Source: Thermoplasmata archaeon (lineage in GTDB: Archaea > Thermoplasmatota > Thermoplasmata > Thermoplasmatales > Thermoplasmataceae). From it: a stretch of 15,836 nucleotides of DNA. Within the stretch, counting starts at the first letter, position 1. Every line of letters starts with the position of its first letter. This document shows, one piece after another, positions 5,744 to 14,559 of the stretch. Under the pieces are notes generated by a model, which had not been told where the DNA came from, made no database searches, and worked only from the letters and a program-made list of their open reading frames with translations. Position numbers and translations under genes: made by a program. The stretch is from the NCBI GenBank assembly GCA_021793945.1, contig JAJYRT010000029.1, forward strand, positions 1 through 15,836. Direction: 5' to 3'.

Positions 5744-6813
5744 TTTTCATTAATTCTGGATATTCAGGAAGTTATGGCAAGGTCAAGGTCAACATGGTCG
5801 ACTTCCTCCCACAGGACTTTTATTTTAAAGCGCTTGAGATGGAAAACCTGGACGACCTGACACAGGCACTTTCCTCGACCAGCTATAAGGAGGATATTGA
5901 TGCTCTCTCATCATCGTACCGAAATCCTGATCTCCTTGAAATGGCCATCAACAGGCACATGCTAAAAAAAAACAGGTTGGCGCTGTCCACACCTCCCCCG
6001 ATGGCAATAGAGTTGCTGAAAGCCTATTTCTCTAAATGGGATATTGAAAATATAAAGTCTGTCATTTCCAGCAAAATGCTTGATTATAAACTGAAGGAAA
6101 ATGAGACGTTCCTTATGAGCTTCAGGGACATCCCTCTGGGGCTGTTCAGCGGAAACCTTACACACGAGGATTTTCTGAATATAATGTCCCTCGGAACAGT
6201 AAGGGAGATAATCAATTATCTGGTAAAGTTTGGATACGGTACATACTTGCTGCAATTCATCGGTGACAACGAAGGGAGCGGAGAGGTTTCTCCCCTGTTT
6301 TCAGCACTGGATGACTACTACTACTCCAGGCTCTTTGCGCAGATGAAATTTGTCAATGGCGATGAGGGGCCACTATTCAGGTACTTTGCAGGTGAAATTG
6401 ACAGAAGGAACATCATGCTAGCGCTGAAGGCCAGGATGCTTGACATAAAATTTGACATAGTGAAATCAGACATCATCAATGGTGGTTTTATACCGCCCGA
6501 TAAATTCAGTGAATTCTTCGACAGCGCCTCAGTAGATGAAATGGCAACGAAGATGAAGCCATTCTATGACCTCGATGAACCTCTTGCTGCATACCAGGAT
6601 AATGAGTCTCTGAACAGCTTCGACACATATCTGAAGAAGGTTAACTACAGGAAATACATGCCTGTATTGAGGATGCAGGCAATGTCACTGGGATCTATAT
6701 TCTCGTTTATATTTTCTGCGGAAAAGGAGAGGGAGAATCTCAGGGCCATTGTAATGGGAAAGGCGTATTCGCTTAAGACAGACAGGATAAGGGAAATCAT
6801 GACGGTGGGATGA
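5740..6813 (+). CDS. atpC: A-type ATP synthase subunit C (central-stalk socket)
   Basis: A 357-residue, mostly helical protein of the V-type subunit d / A-type subunit C family. It sits on the proteolipid ring and receives the D-F shaft. The family features are its length (about 340-360) and repeated helical bundles, with EIDRRNIMLALKAR in the middle and an ending resembling KERENLRAIVMGKAYSLKTDRIREIM. The start is GTG at 5740, overlapping the atpE stop (GTGA). The first ATG in frame lies 18 codons downstream, but the coupling overlap favours GTG. The first 20 or so residues (MIFINSGYSGSYGKVKVNMV) are less conserved-looking. The end overlaps atpF by four bases. Confidence 0.92.
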   Translation: MIFINSGYSGSYGKVKVNMVDFLPQDFYFKALEMENLDDLTQALSSTSYKEDIDALSSSYRNPDLLEMAINRHMLKKNRLALSTPPPMAIELLKAYFSKWDIENIKSVISSKMLDYKLKENETFLMSFRDIPLGLFSGNLTHEDFLNIMSLGTVREIINYLVKFGYGTYLLQFIGDNEGSGEVSPLFSALDDYYYSRLFAQMKFVNGDEGPLFRYFAGEIDRRNIMLALKARMLDIKFDIVKSDIINGGFIPPDKFSEFFDSASVDEMATKMKPFYDLDEPLAAYQDNESLNSFDTYLKKVNYRKYMPVLRMQAMSLGSIFSFIFSAEKERENLRAIVMGKAYSLKTDRIREIMTVG

Positions 6814-7154
6814 GCACGATGAGCATTAACGCGCTTAAGGGAGAACCGGGGAGTATCGCTGTCATTGGAGAGAGGGAGGTAGCGCTCGGATTCAGGCTCA
6901 TCGGCCTTGACAATTCATTCATTGGCCAGGGAATGGAGGGGGCCAATAAGTTCCTTGAACTACTTGGATCAGGAAAGTATTCGCTGATAATGGTTTCCGA
7001 GAGGTTGAAACAGTACATGGACAGAAAAACCCTCGACTACATTGAGACTACAACAAAACCTCTTGTGGTTTTCATCCCGGTACCGGGACAGGCGAGGGAG
7101 GAATCGGTTGAAGCCCTGGCAAAGAGGGTCTTAGGAGTAGATATAAATGGATAA
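6810..7154 (+). CDS. atpF: A-type ATP synthase subunit F (central stalk)
   Basis: A 114-residue Rossmann-like protein with alternating strands and helices: SIAVIGEREVALGFRLIG (15-32), a middle YSLIMVSE strand, and the strand PLVVFIPVPG near 84-93. Subunit F binds subunit D and is thought to modulate rotation and ATP hydrolysis. The start codon ATG at 6810 overlaps the atpC stop. The ATG at 6819 is an alternative that removes three residues. The end overlaps atpA by eight bases. Confidence 0.92.
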   Translation: MSTMSINALKGEPGSIAVIGEREVALGFRLIGLDNSFIGQGMEGANKFLELLGSGKYSLIMVSERLKQYMDRKTLDYIETTTKPLVVFIPVPGQAREESVEALAKRVLGVDING

Positions 7155-8913
7155 CAATACAGGCAGGATCGTAAGGGTTTCGGGCCCTGTTGTCATTGCT
7201 GAGGACGTAAATAACGCGAAGATGTATGATGTGGTCAGGGTCGGAAAGATGGGACTGGTAGGAGAGATCATCAGGATAAGGGGAAACCGGTCTACAATCC
7301 AGGTCTATGAAGACACAAGCGGAATCAGGCCGGATGAAGCCGTCGAAAACACAGAAAGACCGCTGTCCGTCAGGCTTGGCCCAGGTCTTCTCACGTCGAT
7401 ATATGACGGCATACAGAGACCCCTGAACCTGCTGAGACAGGAAAGCGGTGACTTCATTGCGAGAGGCCTTACTGCCCCAGCAATAGATGAGAAAAAACTA
7501 TGGGACTTTGTTGCAACTTCAGAGAACGGTTCCAGGGTTTCCGAGGGTGATTTCATAGGATATGTGCAGGAGACCGATCTGATCAGGCATAGCATCATGG
7601 TTCCATTTGGAGTGGCCGGTAAGCTAACCGGAATAAAATCAGGAAAATTCAACGTCAACCAGACCGTAGCTGTAATCGAGTCTGATGGCGGGAAGACGGA
7701 GATTCACCTTTCCCAGGACTGGCCGGTGAGAGTATCCAGATCTGTTAGCCGAAAATTGCCTCCAGATGTTCCACTTATAACCGGCCAGAGAGTCATAGAC
7801 TCCCTGTTTCCAGTGGCAAAGGGTGGCACAGTCGCTGTTCCGGGACCATTTGGATCGGGCAAGACAGTTGTCCAGCACCAGCTCTCGAAATGGGCTGACA
7901 GTGACATAGTTGTTTACGTGGGCTGCGGTGAGAGGGGAAATGAGATGACAGAGATACTCACCACCTTCCCCGAACTGCAGGACCCGAAAAGCGGCAAGCC
8001 TCTCATGCAGAGGACTGTGCTCATTGCCAATACCTCCAACATGCCGGTAGCAGCCAGGGAGGCCAGCATTTACACAGGCATAACCATAGCAGAATACTAC
8101 AGGGACATGGGATACGATGTGGCACTGATGGCAGACAGCACTTCGAGGTGGGCGGAAGCCCTGAGGGAGATATCTGGAAGACTGGAGGAAATGCCCGGGG
8201 AAGAGGGTTATCCTGCATATCTCGGTAGGCGACTCTCTGAATTTTATGAAAGATCAGGCAACGCTGAAGTTGTATCCAGTTCCACAAGGCGGGGTTCCAT
8301 TACCATAGTCGGTGCTGTTTCACCGCCCGGTGGTGACACATCCGAACCGGTTTCGCAGAACACCTTGAGAGTTACAAGGGTTTTCTGGGCGCTTGATGCT
8401 TCACTTGCATCAAGGAGGCATTTTCCATCCATAAACTGGCTGAACAGTTATTCCCTGTACCAGAGGGATCTTGCCCAGTGGTACAATGCTAACGTTTCCG
8501 GGGAATGGGAAAACATATATTCCTCAACCATGGGCATACTGCAGAAGGAGGCTGAGTTGCAGGAGGTTGTGCAACTGGTCGGTTATGACGCCCTGCCGGA
8601 GAAGGAAAAATCGGTCCTTGACATCGCGAAGATGATAAGGGAGGATTTCCTGCAGCAGAGCGCATTTGATGAGATCGACACCTACTGCTCCCTTAACAAG
8701 CAGTTCATGATGCTCAGTTCAATTATAAAGATGGGAAAGCTGCAGAGCGATGCACTTGACAGGGGCGTAACAATGTCAATGCTTCAGGGCATAGCTTCCA
8801 GGGAAAAAATATCAAGGATGAAAGAGGTCAGGGAAGATGATTTCAGGAATTACTATGAGGGGTTGATGGCAGAGATGGAGCAACAGATAACCGGACTCAA
8901 GGGAGGGCACTGA
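7147..8913 (+). CDS. atpA: A-type ATP synthase catalytic subunit A
   Basis: This 588-residue catalytic subunit forms the A3B3 hexamer and makes or hydrolyses ATP. The N-terminal beta-barrel is about 1-70. The A-type-specific non-homologous insertion follows, about 110-190. The P-loop is GPFGSGKT (233-240), with K239 contacting phosphate. GERGNEM (261-267) holds E262, the catalytic glutamate. The Walker B strand is [31 protein letters not shown], with the conserved aspartate in MAD. The helical C-terminal domain ends in a coiled region. The length is normal and uninterrupted. Some Thermoplasmatales carry an intein in this gene; none is present here. The start overlaps atpF; the stop is one base before atpB. 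Confidence 0.98.
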   Translation: MDNNTGRIVRVSGPVVIAEDVNNAKMYDVVRVGKMGLVGEIIRIRGNRSTIQVYEDTSGIRPDEAVENTERPLSVRLGPGLLTSIYDGIQRPLNLLRQESGDFIARGLTAPAIDEKKLWDFVATSENGSRVSEGDFIGYVQETDLIRHSIMVPFGVAGKLTGIKSGKFNVNQTVAVIESDGGKTEIHLSQDWPVRVSRSVSRKLPPDVPLITGQRVIDSLFPVAKGGTVAVPGPFGSGKTVVQHQLSKWADSDIVVYVGCGERGNEMTEILTTFPELQDPKSGKPLMQRTVLIANTSNMPVAAREASIYTGITIAEYYRDMGYDVALMADSTSRWAEALREISGRLEEMPGEEGYPAYLGRRLSEFYERSGNAEVVSSSTRRGSITIVGAVSPPGGDTSEPVSQNTLRVTRVFWALDASLASRRHFPSINWLNSYSLYQRDLAQWYNANVSGEWENIYSSTMGILQKEAELQEVVQLVGYDALPEKEKSVLDIAKMIREDFLQQSAFDEIDTYCSLNKQFMMLSSIIKMGKLQSDALDRGVTMSMLQGIASREKISRMKEVREDDFRNYYEGLMAEMEQQITGLKGGH

Positions 8914-8914
8914 A

Positions 8915-10312
8915 ATGCCGGAGCTTAACTATAAATCAATATCAGAGATCAGTGGTCCGCTACTTTTCGTTGAACAGGTTCCCAATGCGGCCTACAATGA
9001 GCTGGTAGAGATAACCATGCCAAACGGTGAAACCAGAACGGGGCAGGTGCTCGACACGCGATCCGGGCTCGCGATAGTACAGATATTCGGCCAGACCGCA
9101 GGACTAGATGTCAAGAGGACAAGCGTGAAATTTCTGGGAAGGACCGCAACCGTTTCAGTTTCTGACGACATGCTGGGAAGGATATTCAACGGGCTGGCTC
9201 AGCCAATCGACCAGGGACCTCCGATCCTCAGCAAGGAGAGAATTGAGATAGTTGGAAATGCCATAAACCCGGTATCCAGGGAAGAACCGTCTGAATTTAT
9301 CGAGACCGGAATCTCAACCATAGACGGGATGAACACGCTGGTAAGGGGACAGAAACTACCGATATTTTCTGGTTCAGGGCTGCCGCACAATCTCATAGCG
9401 GCACAGATAGCAAGACAGGCAAAGGTTCTCGGAAAAGACGAGAACTTTGCCGTGATATTTGGTGCGATGGGAATTACAAGCGAGGAGGCAAACTTCTTTG
9501 TTAACGAGTTCAGGAGCACGGGCGCAATCTCCAGATCTGTGCTGTTCATGAACCTGTCATCCGATCCGTCCATGGAGAGGATCATACTTCCAAGAATGGC
9601 CCTTTCGACTGCCGAATACCTCGCATATGAGAAAGGCATGCACATACTGGTCATACTTTCCGATATGACGAACTACTGCGAAGCGCTCAGGGAAATATCA
9701 TCTGCCAGGGAGGAAGTGCCCGGCAGACGTGGTTTTCCAGGATACATGTACACCGACCTGAGCACCATATATGAAAGAGCCGGCAAAATACGGTCCAAGA
9801 ATGGATCAATCACACAGATCCCGATCCTGACAATGCCTGGAGATGACATAACAAACCCCATCCCGGACCTGACCGGTTACATTACTGAGGGACAGATAGT
9901 TCTGTCCAGGGATCTCCAGAGAAAGGGAGTCTACCCCCCAATAGATGTTCTTCCGTCACTCTCCAGGCTGATGAACCAGGGAATAGGAAAGGGCAGAACA
10001 AGAGAGGATCACCGCGGCGTTGCAGACCAGCTTTACTCGGCATATGCCAACGGAAAGGATCTGAGATCACTCAGCGCCATAGTCGGAGAGGAAGCCCTTG
10101 GAACCAGCGATAAGTTATATCTTAAGTTCGCGGACGAATTTGAAAGAAAATTTGTAAACCAGGGGAGAATGGAGGACCGTAGCATAGAAAAAACACTTGA
10201 CCTTGGCTGGGAAATACTCTCGCAGCTTCCTGTTTCTGACATGAAAAGACTGAAGAAGGAATACCTGACCAAGTACGGAAAGTGGCAAGAGGAGAAAGAT
10301 GCAGTCTCTTGA
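8915..10312 (+). CDS. atpB: A-type ATP synthase regulatory subunit B
   Basis: This 465-residue non-catalytic partner of subunit A alternates with it in the head. It has the same three-domain plan, but the P-loop position reads [10 protein letters not shown] (148-157), without the lysine needed for catalysis, as in all B subunits. Other family segments: [23 protein letters not shown] before it; [50 protein letters not shown]; and [13 protein letters not shown], where R351 is the arginine-finger candidate reaching into the catalytic site of A. Length is standard. The end overlaps atpD by 14 bases. Confidence 0.97.
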   Translation: MPELNYKSISEISGPLLFVEQVPNAAYNELVEITMPNGETRTGQVLDTRSGLAIVQIFGQTAGLDVKRTSVKFLGRTATVSVSDDMLGRIFNGLAQPIDQGPPILSKERIEIVGNAINPVSREEPSEFIETGISTIDGMNTLVRGQKLPIFSGSGLPHNLIAAQIARQAKVLGKDENFAVIFGAMGITSEEANFFVNEFRSTGAISRSVLFMNLSSDPSMERIILPRMALSTAEYLAYEKGMHILVILSDMTNYCEALREISSAREEVPGRRGFPGYMYTDLSTIYERAGKIRSKNGSITQIPILTMPGDDITNPIPDLTGYITEGQIVLSRDLQRKGVYPPIDVLPSLSRLMNQGIGKGRTREDHRGVADQLYSAYANGKDLRSLSAIVGEEALGTSDKLYLKFADEFERKFVNQGRMEDRSIEKTLDLGWEILSQLPVSDMKRLKKEYLTKYGKWQEEKDAVS

Positions 10313-10940
10313 TGTAAGGCCGACAAGAATTGAACTGATAAAGACGAACCGGAGAATCAAGCTGGCAGCCAGAGGACTCGATCTCCTGAAGATGAAAAGA
10401 TCAGCGCTCGTCATGGAATTCTTCACCATTGCGCGCGAGATAAGAGGCATGAGGGAGAACCTGCGGAAGGACGTTGAGGATGCCATAGATTCATTCAAGA
10501 TTGCAGAAATACTTGATGGCACAATGAATGTTGAACGCGTGGCAAATATGTCCGCGGATTCAACCGTCAACATATCTACCAAGAACGTGATGGGGGTCAA
10601 GGTCCCGGAAGTTGGCATTAATTATTCCAAGAGTGTCCTCACGGACAGGTATCGGGCAGTTGCCGTACCGACAGCAATAAATGATTCCATAACAAGATTT
10701 GAGAAGATATTCAGGCTCATAATAGAAATTGCCGAAAAGGAAAACTCGATGAGGAAACTGCTTTATGAGATAGATAAGACCAAGAGGAGATCCAATGCCA
10801 TTGAGAATATCCTGATACCGGGACTAAAGGAGTCTGCGAAATACATAAAGATGAGGCTGAGTGAGATAGAGAGGGACACTTTCACTACGTTGAAGATAAT
10901 CAAGAAAAAAATGGAGAATTCGGAAGGGAAAACACAATGA
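10299..10940 (+). CDS. atpD: A-type ATP synthase subunit D (central rotor shaft)
   Basis: A 213-residue protein expected to form an antiparallel coiled coil from its N-terminal (about 5-60) and C-terminal (about 125-205) helices. It is the rotor shaft inside A3B3. The opening [21 protein letters not shown] and the C-terminal [18 protein letters not shown] are family hallmarks. Length is typical (about 205-215). It starts inside the last codons of atpB. Its stop overlaps the ATG of a 55-codon gene by four bases (ATGA), which supports that small gene being real. Confidence 0.95.
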   Translation: MQSLDVRPTRIELIKTNRRIKLAARGLDLLKMKRSALVMEFFTIAREIRGMRENLRKDVEDAIDSFKIAEILDGTMNVERVANMSADSTVNISTKNVMGVKVPEVGINYSKSVLTDRYRAVAVPTAINDSITRFEKIFRLIIEIAEKENSMRKLLYEIDKTKRRSNAIENILIPGLKESAKYIKMRLSEIERDTFTTLKIIKKKMENSEGKTQ

Positions 10941-11104
10941 AGACCTACGAGAAGTTCATCAGGAAACCGGACTACGGTTTGATAACCGATGAGTCAAGGG
11001 ATGCCCTGAGAAGATTCAGGCGTGTCAGGGCTGGGATCAGGGCAATCACTCTTGCTGGTGGTCTTGTCTCTGTTGCGATAGTATGGCTTCTTGTGGTGAA
11101 CTGA
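10937..11104 (+). CDS. Small single-helix membrane protein in the ATP synthase operon
   Basis: This 55-residue frame lies between atpD and atpH on the same strand. It starts with an ATG overlapping the atpD stop by four bases, the same arrangement as atpC-atpF and ipk-fni. The first 36 residues are strongly basic and hydrophilic (RDALRRFRRVRAGIR, 21-35). Residues 37-54 (ITLAGGLVSVAIVWLLVV) form one transmembrane helix ending two residues before the C-terminus. By the positive-inside rule the basic part faces the cytoplasm. It is not one of the nine standard subunits. Methanosarcina mazei has a small gene, ahaG, in a similar position after subunit D, and bacterial F-type operons carry small membrane proteins (AtpI, AtpZ) thought to help ring assembly; homology to either is not claimed. 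The TTG start of atpH follows 15 bases later. Confidence 0.75.
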   Translation: MKTYEKFIRKPDYGLITDESRDALRRFRRVRAGIRAITLAGGLVSVAIVWLLVVN

Positions 11105-11105
11105 T

Positions 11106-11113
11106 GGAGGTGA
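11106..11113 (+). promoter_or_regulatory. Strong Shine-Dalgarno deciding the TTG start of atpH
   Basis: GGAGGTGA is a near-perfect complement to the 3' end of archaeal 16S rRNA. It is spaced about 7 bases from the TTG at 11120. Most other operon starts have only weak sites, so this strong one probably compensates for the rare start codon and for the lack of overlap with the previous gene. Confidence 0.75.
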
Positions 11114-11119
11114 CTGGCG

Positions 11120-11443
11120 TTGAATAATGATCTGGAATACCTGAAAGAGATAAAAGAAACAGAAGACAGCGCAGAAAGCGATATCCGGAACCTGGCAGCA
11201 GAACAGGAGAGACAACTGGCTGAGTTACGTTCAAAACTGGAGGATGAGCTCAAGCACAAAACCGAGGAACTCCAGAGACTGTACAACGAAGCAATGCAGA
11301 GTTCGGGAGCGGATTCCAGGGAAAAGGCAAAGCGCATACTGGATGAAGCAAGGAAGAAGGCGGATGCGATGAAGCTGGATCTTACCAATGAATCAATTAA
11401 AAAGGTGCTCATCGAAGAGATAATGAAATACCTGGAAGGATAA
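11120..11443 (+). CDS. atpH: A-type ATP synthase subunit H (peripheral stalk)
   Basis: This 107-residue, highly charged, almost wholly helical protein has a heptad-like pattern over about residues 5-100, with runs such as EQERQLAELRSKLEDELKHK and EKAKRILDEARKKADAMK. It pairs with the N-terminal helix of subunit E in a right-handed coiled coil to make the peripheral stalk that anchors the head to subunit I. The length matches subunit H (about 100-110). The identification rests on composition and on its place directly before atpI, the usual H-I pair. The start is TTG, supported by the strong ribosome-binding site upstream. In methanogen operons H and I lead the operon; here they end it. Confidence 0.85.
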   Translation: MNNDLEYLKEIKETEDSAESDIRNLAAEQERQLAELRSKLEDELKHKTEELQRLYNEAMQSSGADSREKAKRILDEARKKADAMKLDLTNESIKKVLIEEIMKYLEG

Positions 11444-11447
11444 GGAT

Positions 11448-13385
11448 ATGGTCCTGAAACCGGAGCGCATGGTCAGAATACGCATATTAGCTGCGAACAG
11501 CAGGAAAAAGCAGATAATTTCCGCGCTTCACAACGCAGAGGCAATGCAGATGGAGCCGGTGAGCCAGGATTTTTCGGCTTACCTGTCAGCTTCGCCACAG
11601 GACAGCGCTGGTAGTGAGATAAGCGACCAGCTTCAGAGAATGAGAGGGTTCGAAGCCGCTCTCCCCTTTATTCAACCTGCAGGAAAAGCAAGTTTCTCCT
11701 CCACAGCCGAGATGATAGCAAGGGCAAAGGAAATAAGGATCGATGATGAAATCAGGATGCTGAAGAATTCCGAGGAGGCTGTCAGGGCAGACCTGAGGGA
11801 TATAGAGAACCGCATGTCGGTCGTGGAAGTTATCAGGGATATTGACTACGACATGTCCATATTCAACAATCCGGTGATACAGTCCTACCTCGCCTCTGAA
11901 ATGAGCGATGAACAAGCGGGAGCCATATCAGGAAAAATTCCGGGAAGCATAATAGTAACGGTTAGTGACGGATACCGTATCATTTCAGTGCCGCCCCATT
12001 CTGTACAGGAACTTGCAAAGGCTGCAAACGAACTTTCCATTCATCTTTCACACATTCCTGAGGTGTCAGGCAAACCAGTGGAGTATTATCGCATACTAAA
12101 TGAGAAAATGAAGGAGAAACTTGTCTCCCTGGAAGATATAAACCATTCACTGAAGGAACTTTCTGAAAAATATTACCAGAGCATCCTGCAGCTCAGGGAA
12201 GCGCTTGAAATTGAAACAAGGAAAGCGGACTTTGCAAACCACCTGCTCGAAAACAGGGATGTGTTTACCATCGAAGGATGGGTTCCGGCCTCAAGGCTGG
12301 ATGAACTGGACAGGACCGTGAACGAGGTTTCTGACGGGATGTATATCCTGTCCCGGGTAGAGACAAAGGAAGAACCGCCGACGCTGCTGGATAATCCGAA
12401 ACATACAAGGCTGTTTGAGTTCTTCATTAAGTTCTATTCTCTCCCGCAGGGTACGGAGTATGATCCGACGGTCATATTTGCAATTGTATTTCCATTCTTT
12501 TTCGGGTTGATGGTCGGAGACTGGGGATATGGCATAATTATACTGCTTATGTCACTCTGGATCATTCACCGCCTGGATCACCCCGTTTCAAGGAGCAGGA
12601 TACCACGCGCCCTTTCCGGGTTTGTCCTGATGATCATGAAGCCTGCGTCTCTCAAAGTGGTGGCTCGCGCCCTGATACCTGGTTCCATAGTAGCCATAGC
12701 AACTGGGATAGTCTTCAACGCATTCTTCGGATTCCATATCCTGCCATTCACGTTATACGACCCCATAAAGAATATAGGAAAGCTCCTTCTGTTTTCAGGC
12801 TTTGTAGGCATAGCTATGGTCTCCTTCGGCCTCATACTGGGCATTATAAATGAACATGCGCACGGGCACAACAAGGGGGCCATTGGAAAGATTGGATGGC
12901 TCTTCCTGGCCTGGGGAATCACGCTGATCGGGTTGCTGATGATATACCGCAGTCTCAGCCTCTCGAACCCGCTGAGCGAGTCAACGGTAGCCATCGCACT
13001 GCTGATCGCCGGCATTGTAATGGTAGCAGCAACGGAAAAGACCCAGGGACTTATGGAGATACCCTCTATAATCAGCCACGTTCTGTCATACCTGAGGATT
13101 ATAGGCATACTGCTTGCCTCCGTGATCCTTGCATCGGTCATTGACCTGATATTCGAAAAGGGGATGGCCAAGTCTCCGGTATTTGCAGTTGTGGCAGTTA
13201 TAGTTCTTATTGTCGGGCAGATATTCAACCTGGCAATAGCTGTCTTCGAACCAGGCATACAGGGAGCAAGGTTGCTTTTCGTTGAATTTTTCTCCAAGTT
13301 TTACAGGGGAAATGGAAAAAGCTTCAAACCTTTCTCTTCCAGAAGGAAGTACACGGTCCCCTATGATTCCATTAAAAAAGATTAG
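11448..13385 (+). CDS. atpI: A-type ATP synthase subunit I (ion-channel a-type subunit)
   Basis: A 645-residue protein. A cytoplasmic N-terminal half (about 1-335) with alpha/beta lobes and coiled segments docks the peripheral stalks. A membrane half beginning near residue 340 has about eight helices. The rotor-facing arginine is R550 in ISHVLSYLRIIGILLAS. A second conserved arginine, R608, lies in FEPGIQGARLLFVEFFSKFY, the family's C-terminal signature. This subunit provides the two half-channels by which ions reach the ring glutamate (E58 of atpK). Length is typical (about 620-680). It starts four bases after atpH and is the last gene of the operon. The stop is followed within 10 bases by a T-rich tract, and the next gene converges from the other strand. 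Confidence 0.96.
   Translation: MVLKPERMVRIRILAANSRKKQIISALHNAEAMQMEPVSQDFSAYLSASPQDSAGSEISDQLQRMRGFEAALPFIQPAGKASFSSTAEMIARAKEIRIDDEIRMLKNSEEAVRADLRDIENRMSVVEVIRDIDYDMSIFNNPVIQSYLASEMSDEQAGAISGKIPGSIIVTVSDGYRIISVPPHSVQELAKAANELSIHLSHIPEVSGKPVEYYRILNEKMKEKLVSLEDINHSLKELSEKYYQSILQLREALEIETRKADFANHLLENRDVFTIEGWVPASRLDELDRTVNEVSDGMYILSRVETKEEPPTLLDNPKHTRLFEFFIKFYSLPQGTEYDPTVIFAIVFPFFFGLMVGDWGYGIIILLMSLWIIHRLDHPVSRSRIPRALSGFVLMIMKPASLKVVARALIPGSIVAIATGIVFNAFFGFHILPFTLYDPIKNIGKLLLFSGFVGIAMVSFGLILGIINEHAHGHNKGAIGKIGWLFLAWGITLIGLLMIYRSLSLSNPLSESTVAIALLIAGIVMVAATEKTQGLMEIPSIISHVLSYLRIIGILLASVILASVIDLIFEKGMAKSPVFAVVAVIVLIVGQIFNLAIAVFEPGIQGARLLFVEFFSKFYRGNGKSFKPFSSRRKYTVPYDSIKKD
13374..13379 (-). terminator. 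T-tract terminator candidate for the minus-strand hypothetical gene
   Basis: Six A on the plus strand (six T in the minus-strand transcript) lie 14-19 bases past the stop of the gene ending at 13393. Archaeal termination often needs only a T-run. It falls within the last codons of atpI. Confidence 0.4.
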
Positions 13386-13391
13386 CTGCCA

Positions 13392-13400
13392 GTTATTTTT
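13392..13400 (+). terminator. T-tract terminator candidate for the ATP synthase operon
   Basis: GTTATTTTT begins seven bases after the atpI stop. There is no strong stem before it; a plain T-run is enough for many archaeal terminators. Confidence 0.45.
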
Positions 13401-14043
13401 CATCTTCTGGTATGATTACAAATGGGTTCAGGCAGAAAGGATTTGAAAGCGTGTCTGTCCTGAACCTTACTGTCCTGCCTCCCTTGATCTTCATACGCCA
13501 GCCGGATTCACGTCTCATCCTCCGGAGGTTCTTCCGCACCATGTCCTCAAATCCTGATGAGGTATTTTTGTTACCTGAGATTGACATTGACACGATAAAT
13601 GAGAACCTCTTCTCCCTACTGAACCGACCCGTATAGCTCCTTATCTTTACGGCATAGCGGAGGGTGCTTCCTTCGACCGGCTCCATGAAATTCACTACCG
13701 AGGCCATCAGCGAGCCGAAGTGAAAATCCTTCAGGCGCCTGTTCAGGAATGAATTCACCAGGATAAGCCTCATCTCTCCGCTGAGGTCAGGAGGCTCCGC
13801 TTTCTCGAGTTCACATGAGTATAATTTCCTGAAAAACTCCCTGATGTTTGCATGATCCTGCAGTGAGGTGCTGGAAACATAGAACTCTGTACGATCACTC
13901 CCCGGAATGGCCACAAATTCATTCTCTTCATTGCGCGACGGTATCAGAAGGTATGATCTGTCCCTGTAAAGTAGCATATCGGTTCGCACATCCGGGATCG
14001 TGAACACCAGTCTTGACCATATCCTGGGATCAGTATTGATCAT
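13393..14043 (-). CDS. Hypothetical protein
   Basis: A 216-residue protein I do not recognise. It begins at an ATG at 14043 with a TATA-like box about 30 bases upstream and ends seven bases from the convergent atpI stop. No transmembrane helix or signal peptide is visible. The N-terminal half (LVFTIPDVRTDMLLYRDRSY) alternates short hydrophobic strands and charged residues, suggesting a mixed alpha/beta or beta-rich soluble fold. The last 60 residues are strongly basic (KNLRRMRRESGWRMKIKGG, then RTVRFRTD), which would suit contact with nucleic acid or acidic membrane surfaces. There are only two cysteines (around residues 77 and 205), no zinc motif and no nucleotide-binding loop. The clean promoter, the stop placement next to a T-run and codon use like its neighbours argue that it is a real gene. 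No function can be assigned. Confidence 0.75.
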   Translation of the reverse strand: MINTDPRIWSRLVFTIPDVRTDMLLYRDRSYLLIPSRNEENEFVAIPGSDRTEFYVSSTSLQDHANIREFFRKLYSCELEKAEPPDLSGEMRLILVNSFLNRRLKDFHFGSLMASVVNFMEPVEGSTLRYAVKIRSYTGRFSREKRFSFIVSMSISGNKNTSSGFEDMVRKNLRRMRRESGWRMKIKGGRTVRFRTDTLSNPFCLNPFVIIPEDEK

Positions 14044-14067
14044 TGGCGGTTATCTAGAGGCGGTTAT

Positions 14068-14078
14068 TGATATTTTTC
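14068..14078 (-). promoter_or_regulatory. TATA-like promoter of the minus-strand hypothetical gene
   Basis: On the minus strand AAAAATATCAA is centred about 30 bases before the ATG at 14043. Confidence 0.45.
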
Positions 14079-14131
14079 CGTCAGGAGTTCTCATCCCTGG
14101 CTACAGGAGATCGACGCTCATTACAAAAGTG

Positions 14132-14138
14132 TTTTATC
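14132..14138 (+). promoter_or_regulatory. TATA-like promoter of the small polytopic membrane protein
   Basis: TTTTATC is centred 27 bases before the ATG at 14162. This supports that ATG over the upstream in-frame start at 14000. Confidence 0.45.
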
Positions 14139-14161
14139 CTTCAAGCAGCATACTGAAATGC

Positions 14162-14545
14162 ATGTTCAACATAGTACTCACAGCGGCTTTCGCACTTGGA
14201 CTTATTGTCGTGGCGTTCCTTTCCTGGCTTGTCGCCTCAGTTGCGATCTGGATAGCATCCGATGCCATCTCAAGAAAGATATCATTCAGCAGGGCGATGT
14301 TCGTCTCGCTTGCTTCCGTCATCGTATTTCTAGTGCTTGAGTTCCTCTTCGGACTTATCAGCCCGATCCTTGGTGTCATATTCGGGCTCCTCGGGGTGCT
14401 ATATGTGATCAAGACCGAACTTCACACTGGATGGGTAAAGGCGTTCGTTATAGCGGTTATTGCACTGATAGTTTTCCTGATCCTTGAGATAATACTGTCA
14501 GCACTGGTAGGCATAACGCTGCTGATACCGACATCGTTCCACTAA
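14162..14545 (+). CDS. Small polytopic membrane protein with internal repeat
   Basis: A 127-residue, very hydrophobic protein with about four membrane segments (near 4-32, 46-64, 66-83 and 93-122). I do not recognise the family. The segment SVIVFLVLEFLF (52-63) and the later ALIVFLILEIIL (101-112) are alike in sequence and context, each following a short basic or polar link (SRKISFSR; IKTELHTGWVK). This suggests duplication of a two-helix unit. Two glutamates (E60 and E109) sit at the equivalent membrane positions of the two units. The ATG at 14162 was chosen because a TATA-like box lies 27 bases before it; starting at 14000 would overlap the divergent gene and add 54 unconvincing residues. 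Transport, channel or scaffold roles are all possible and none is supported. Confidence 0.7.
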   Translation: MFNIVLTAAFALGLIVVAFLSWLVASVAIWIASDAISRKISFSRAMFVSLASVIVFLVLEFLFGLISPILGVIFGLLGVLYVIKTELHTGWVKAFVIAVIALIVFLILEIILSALVGITLLIPTSFH

Positions 14546-14559
14546 ACTCATAACCAGTG

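Noticed and set aside
12578..13297. A 239-codon minus-strand open frame opposite atpI.
   Set aside because: It is antisense to well-conserved membrane helices of atpI, shows no recognisable domain and arises from codon bias on the sense strand.
14000..14161. Upstream in-frame start for the small membrane protein.
   Set aside because: It overlaps the start of the divergent gene, and the TATA-like box at 14132-14138 fits the ATG at 14162.
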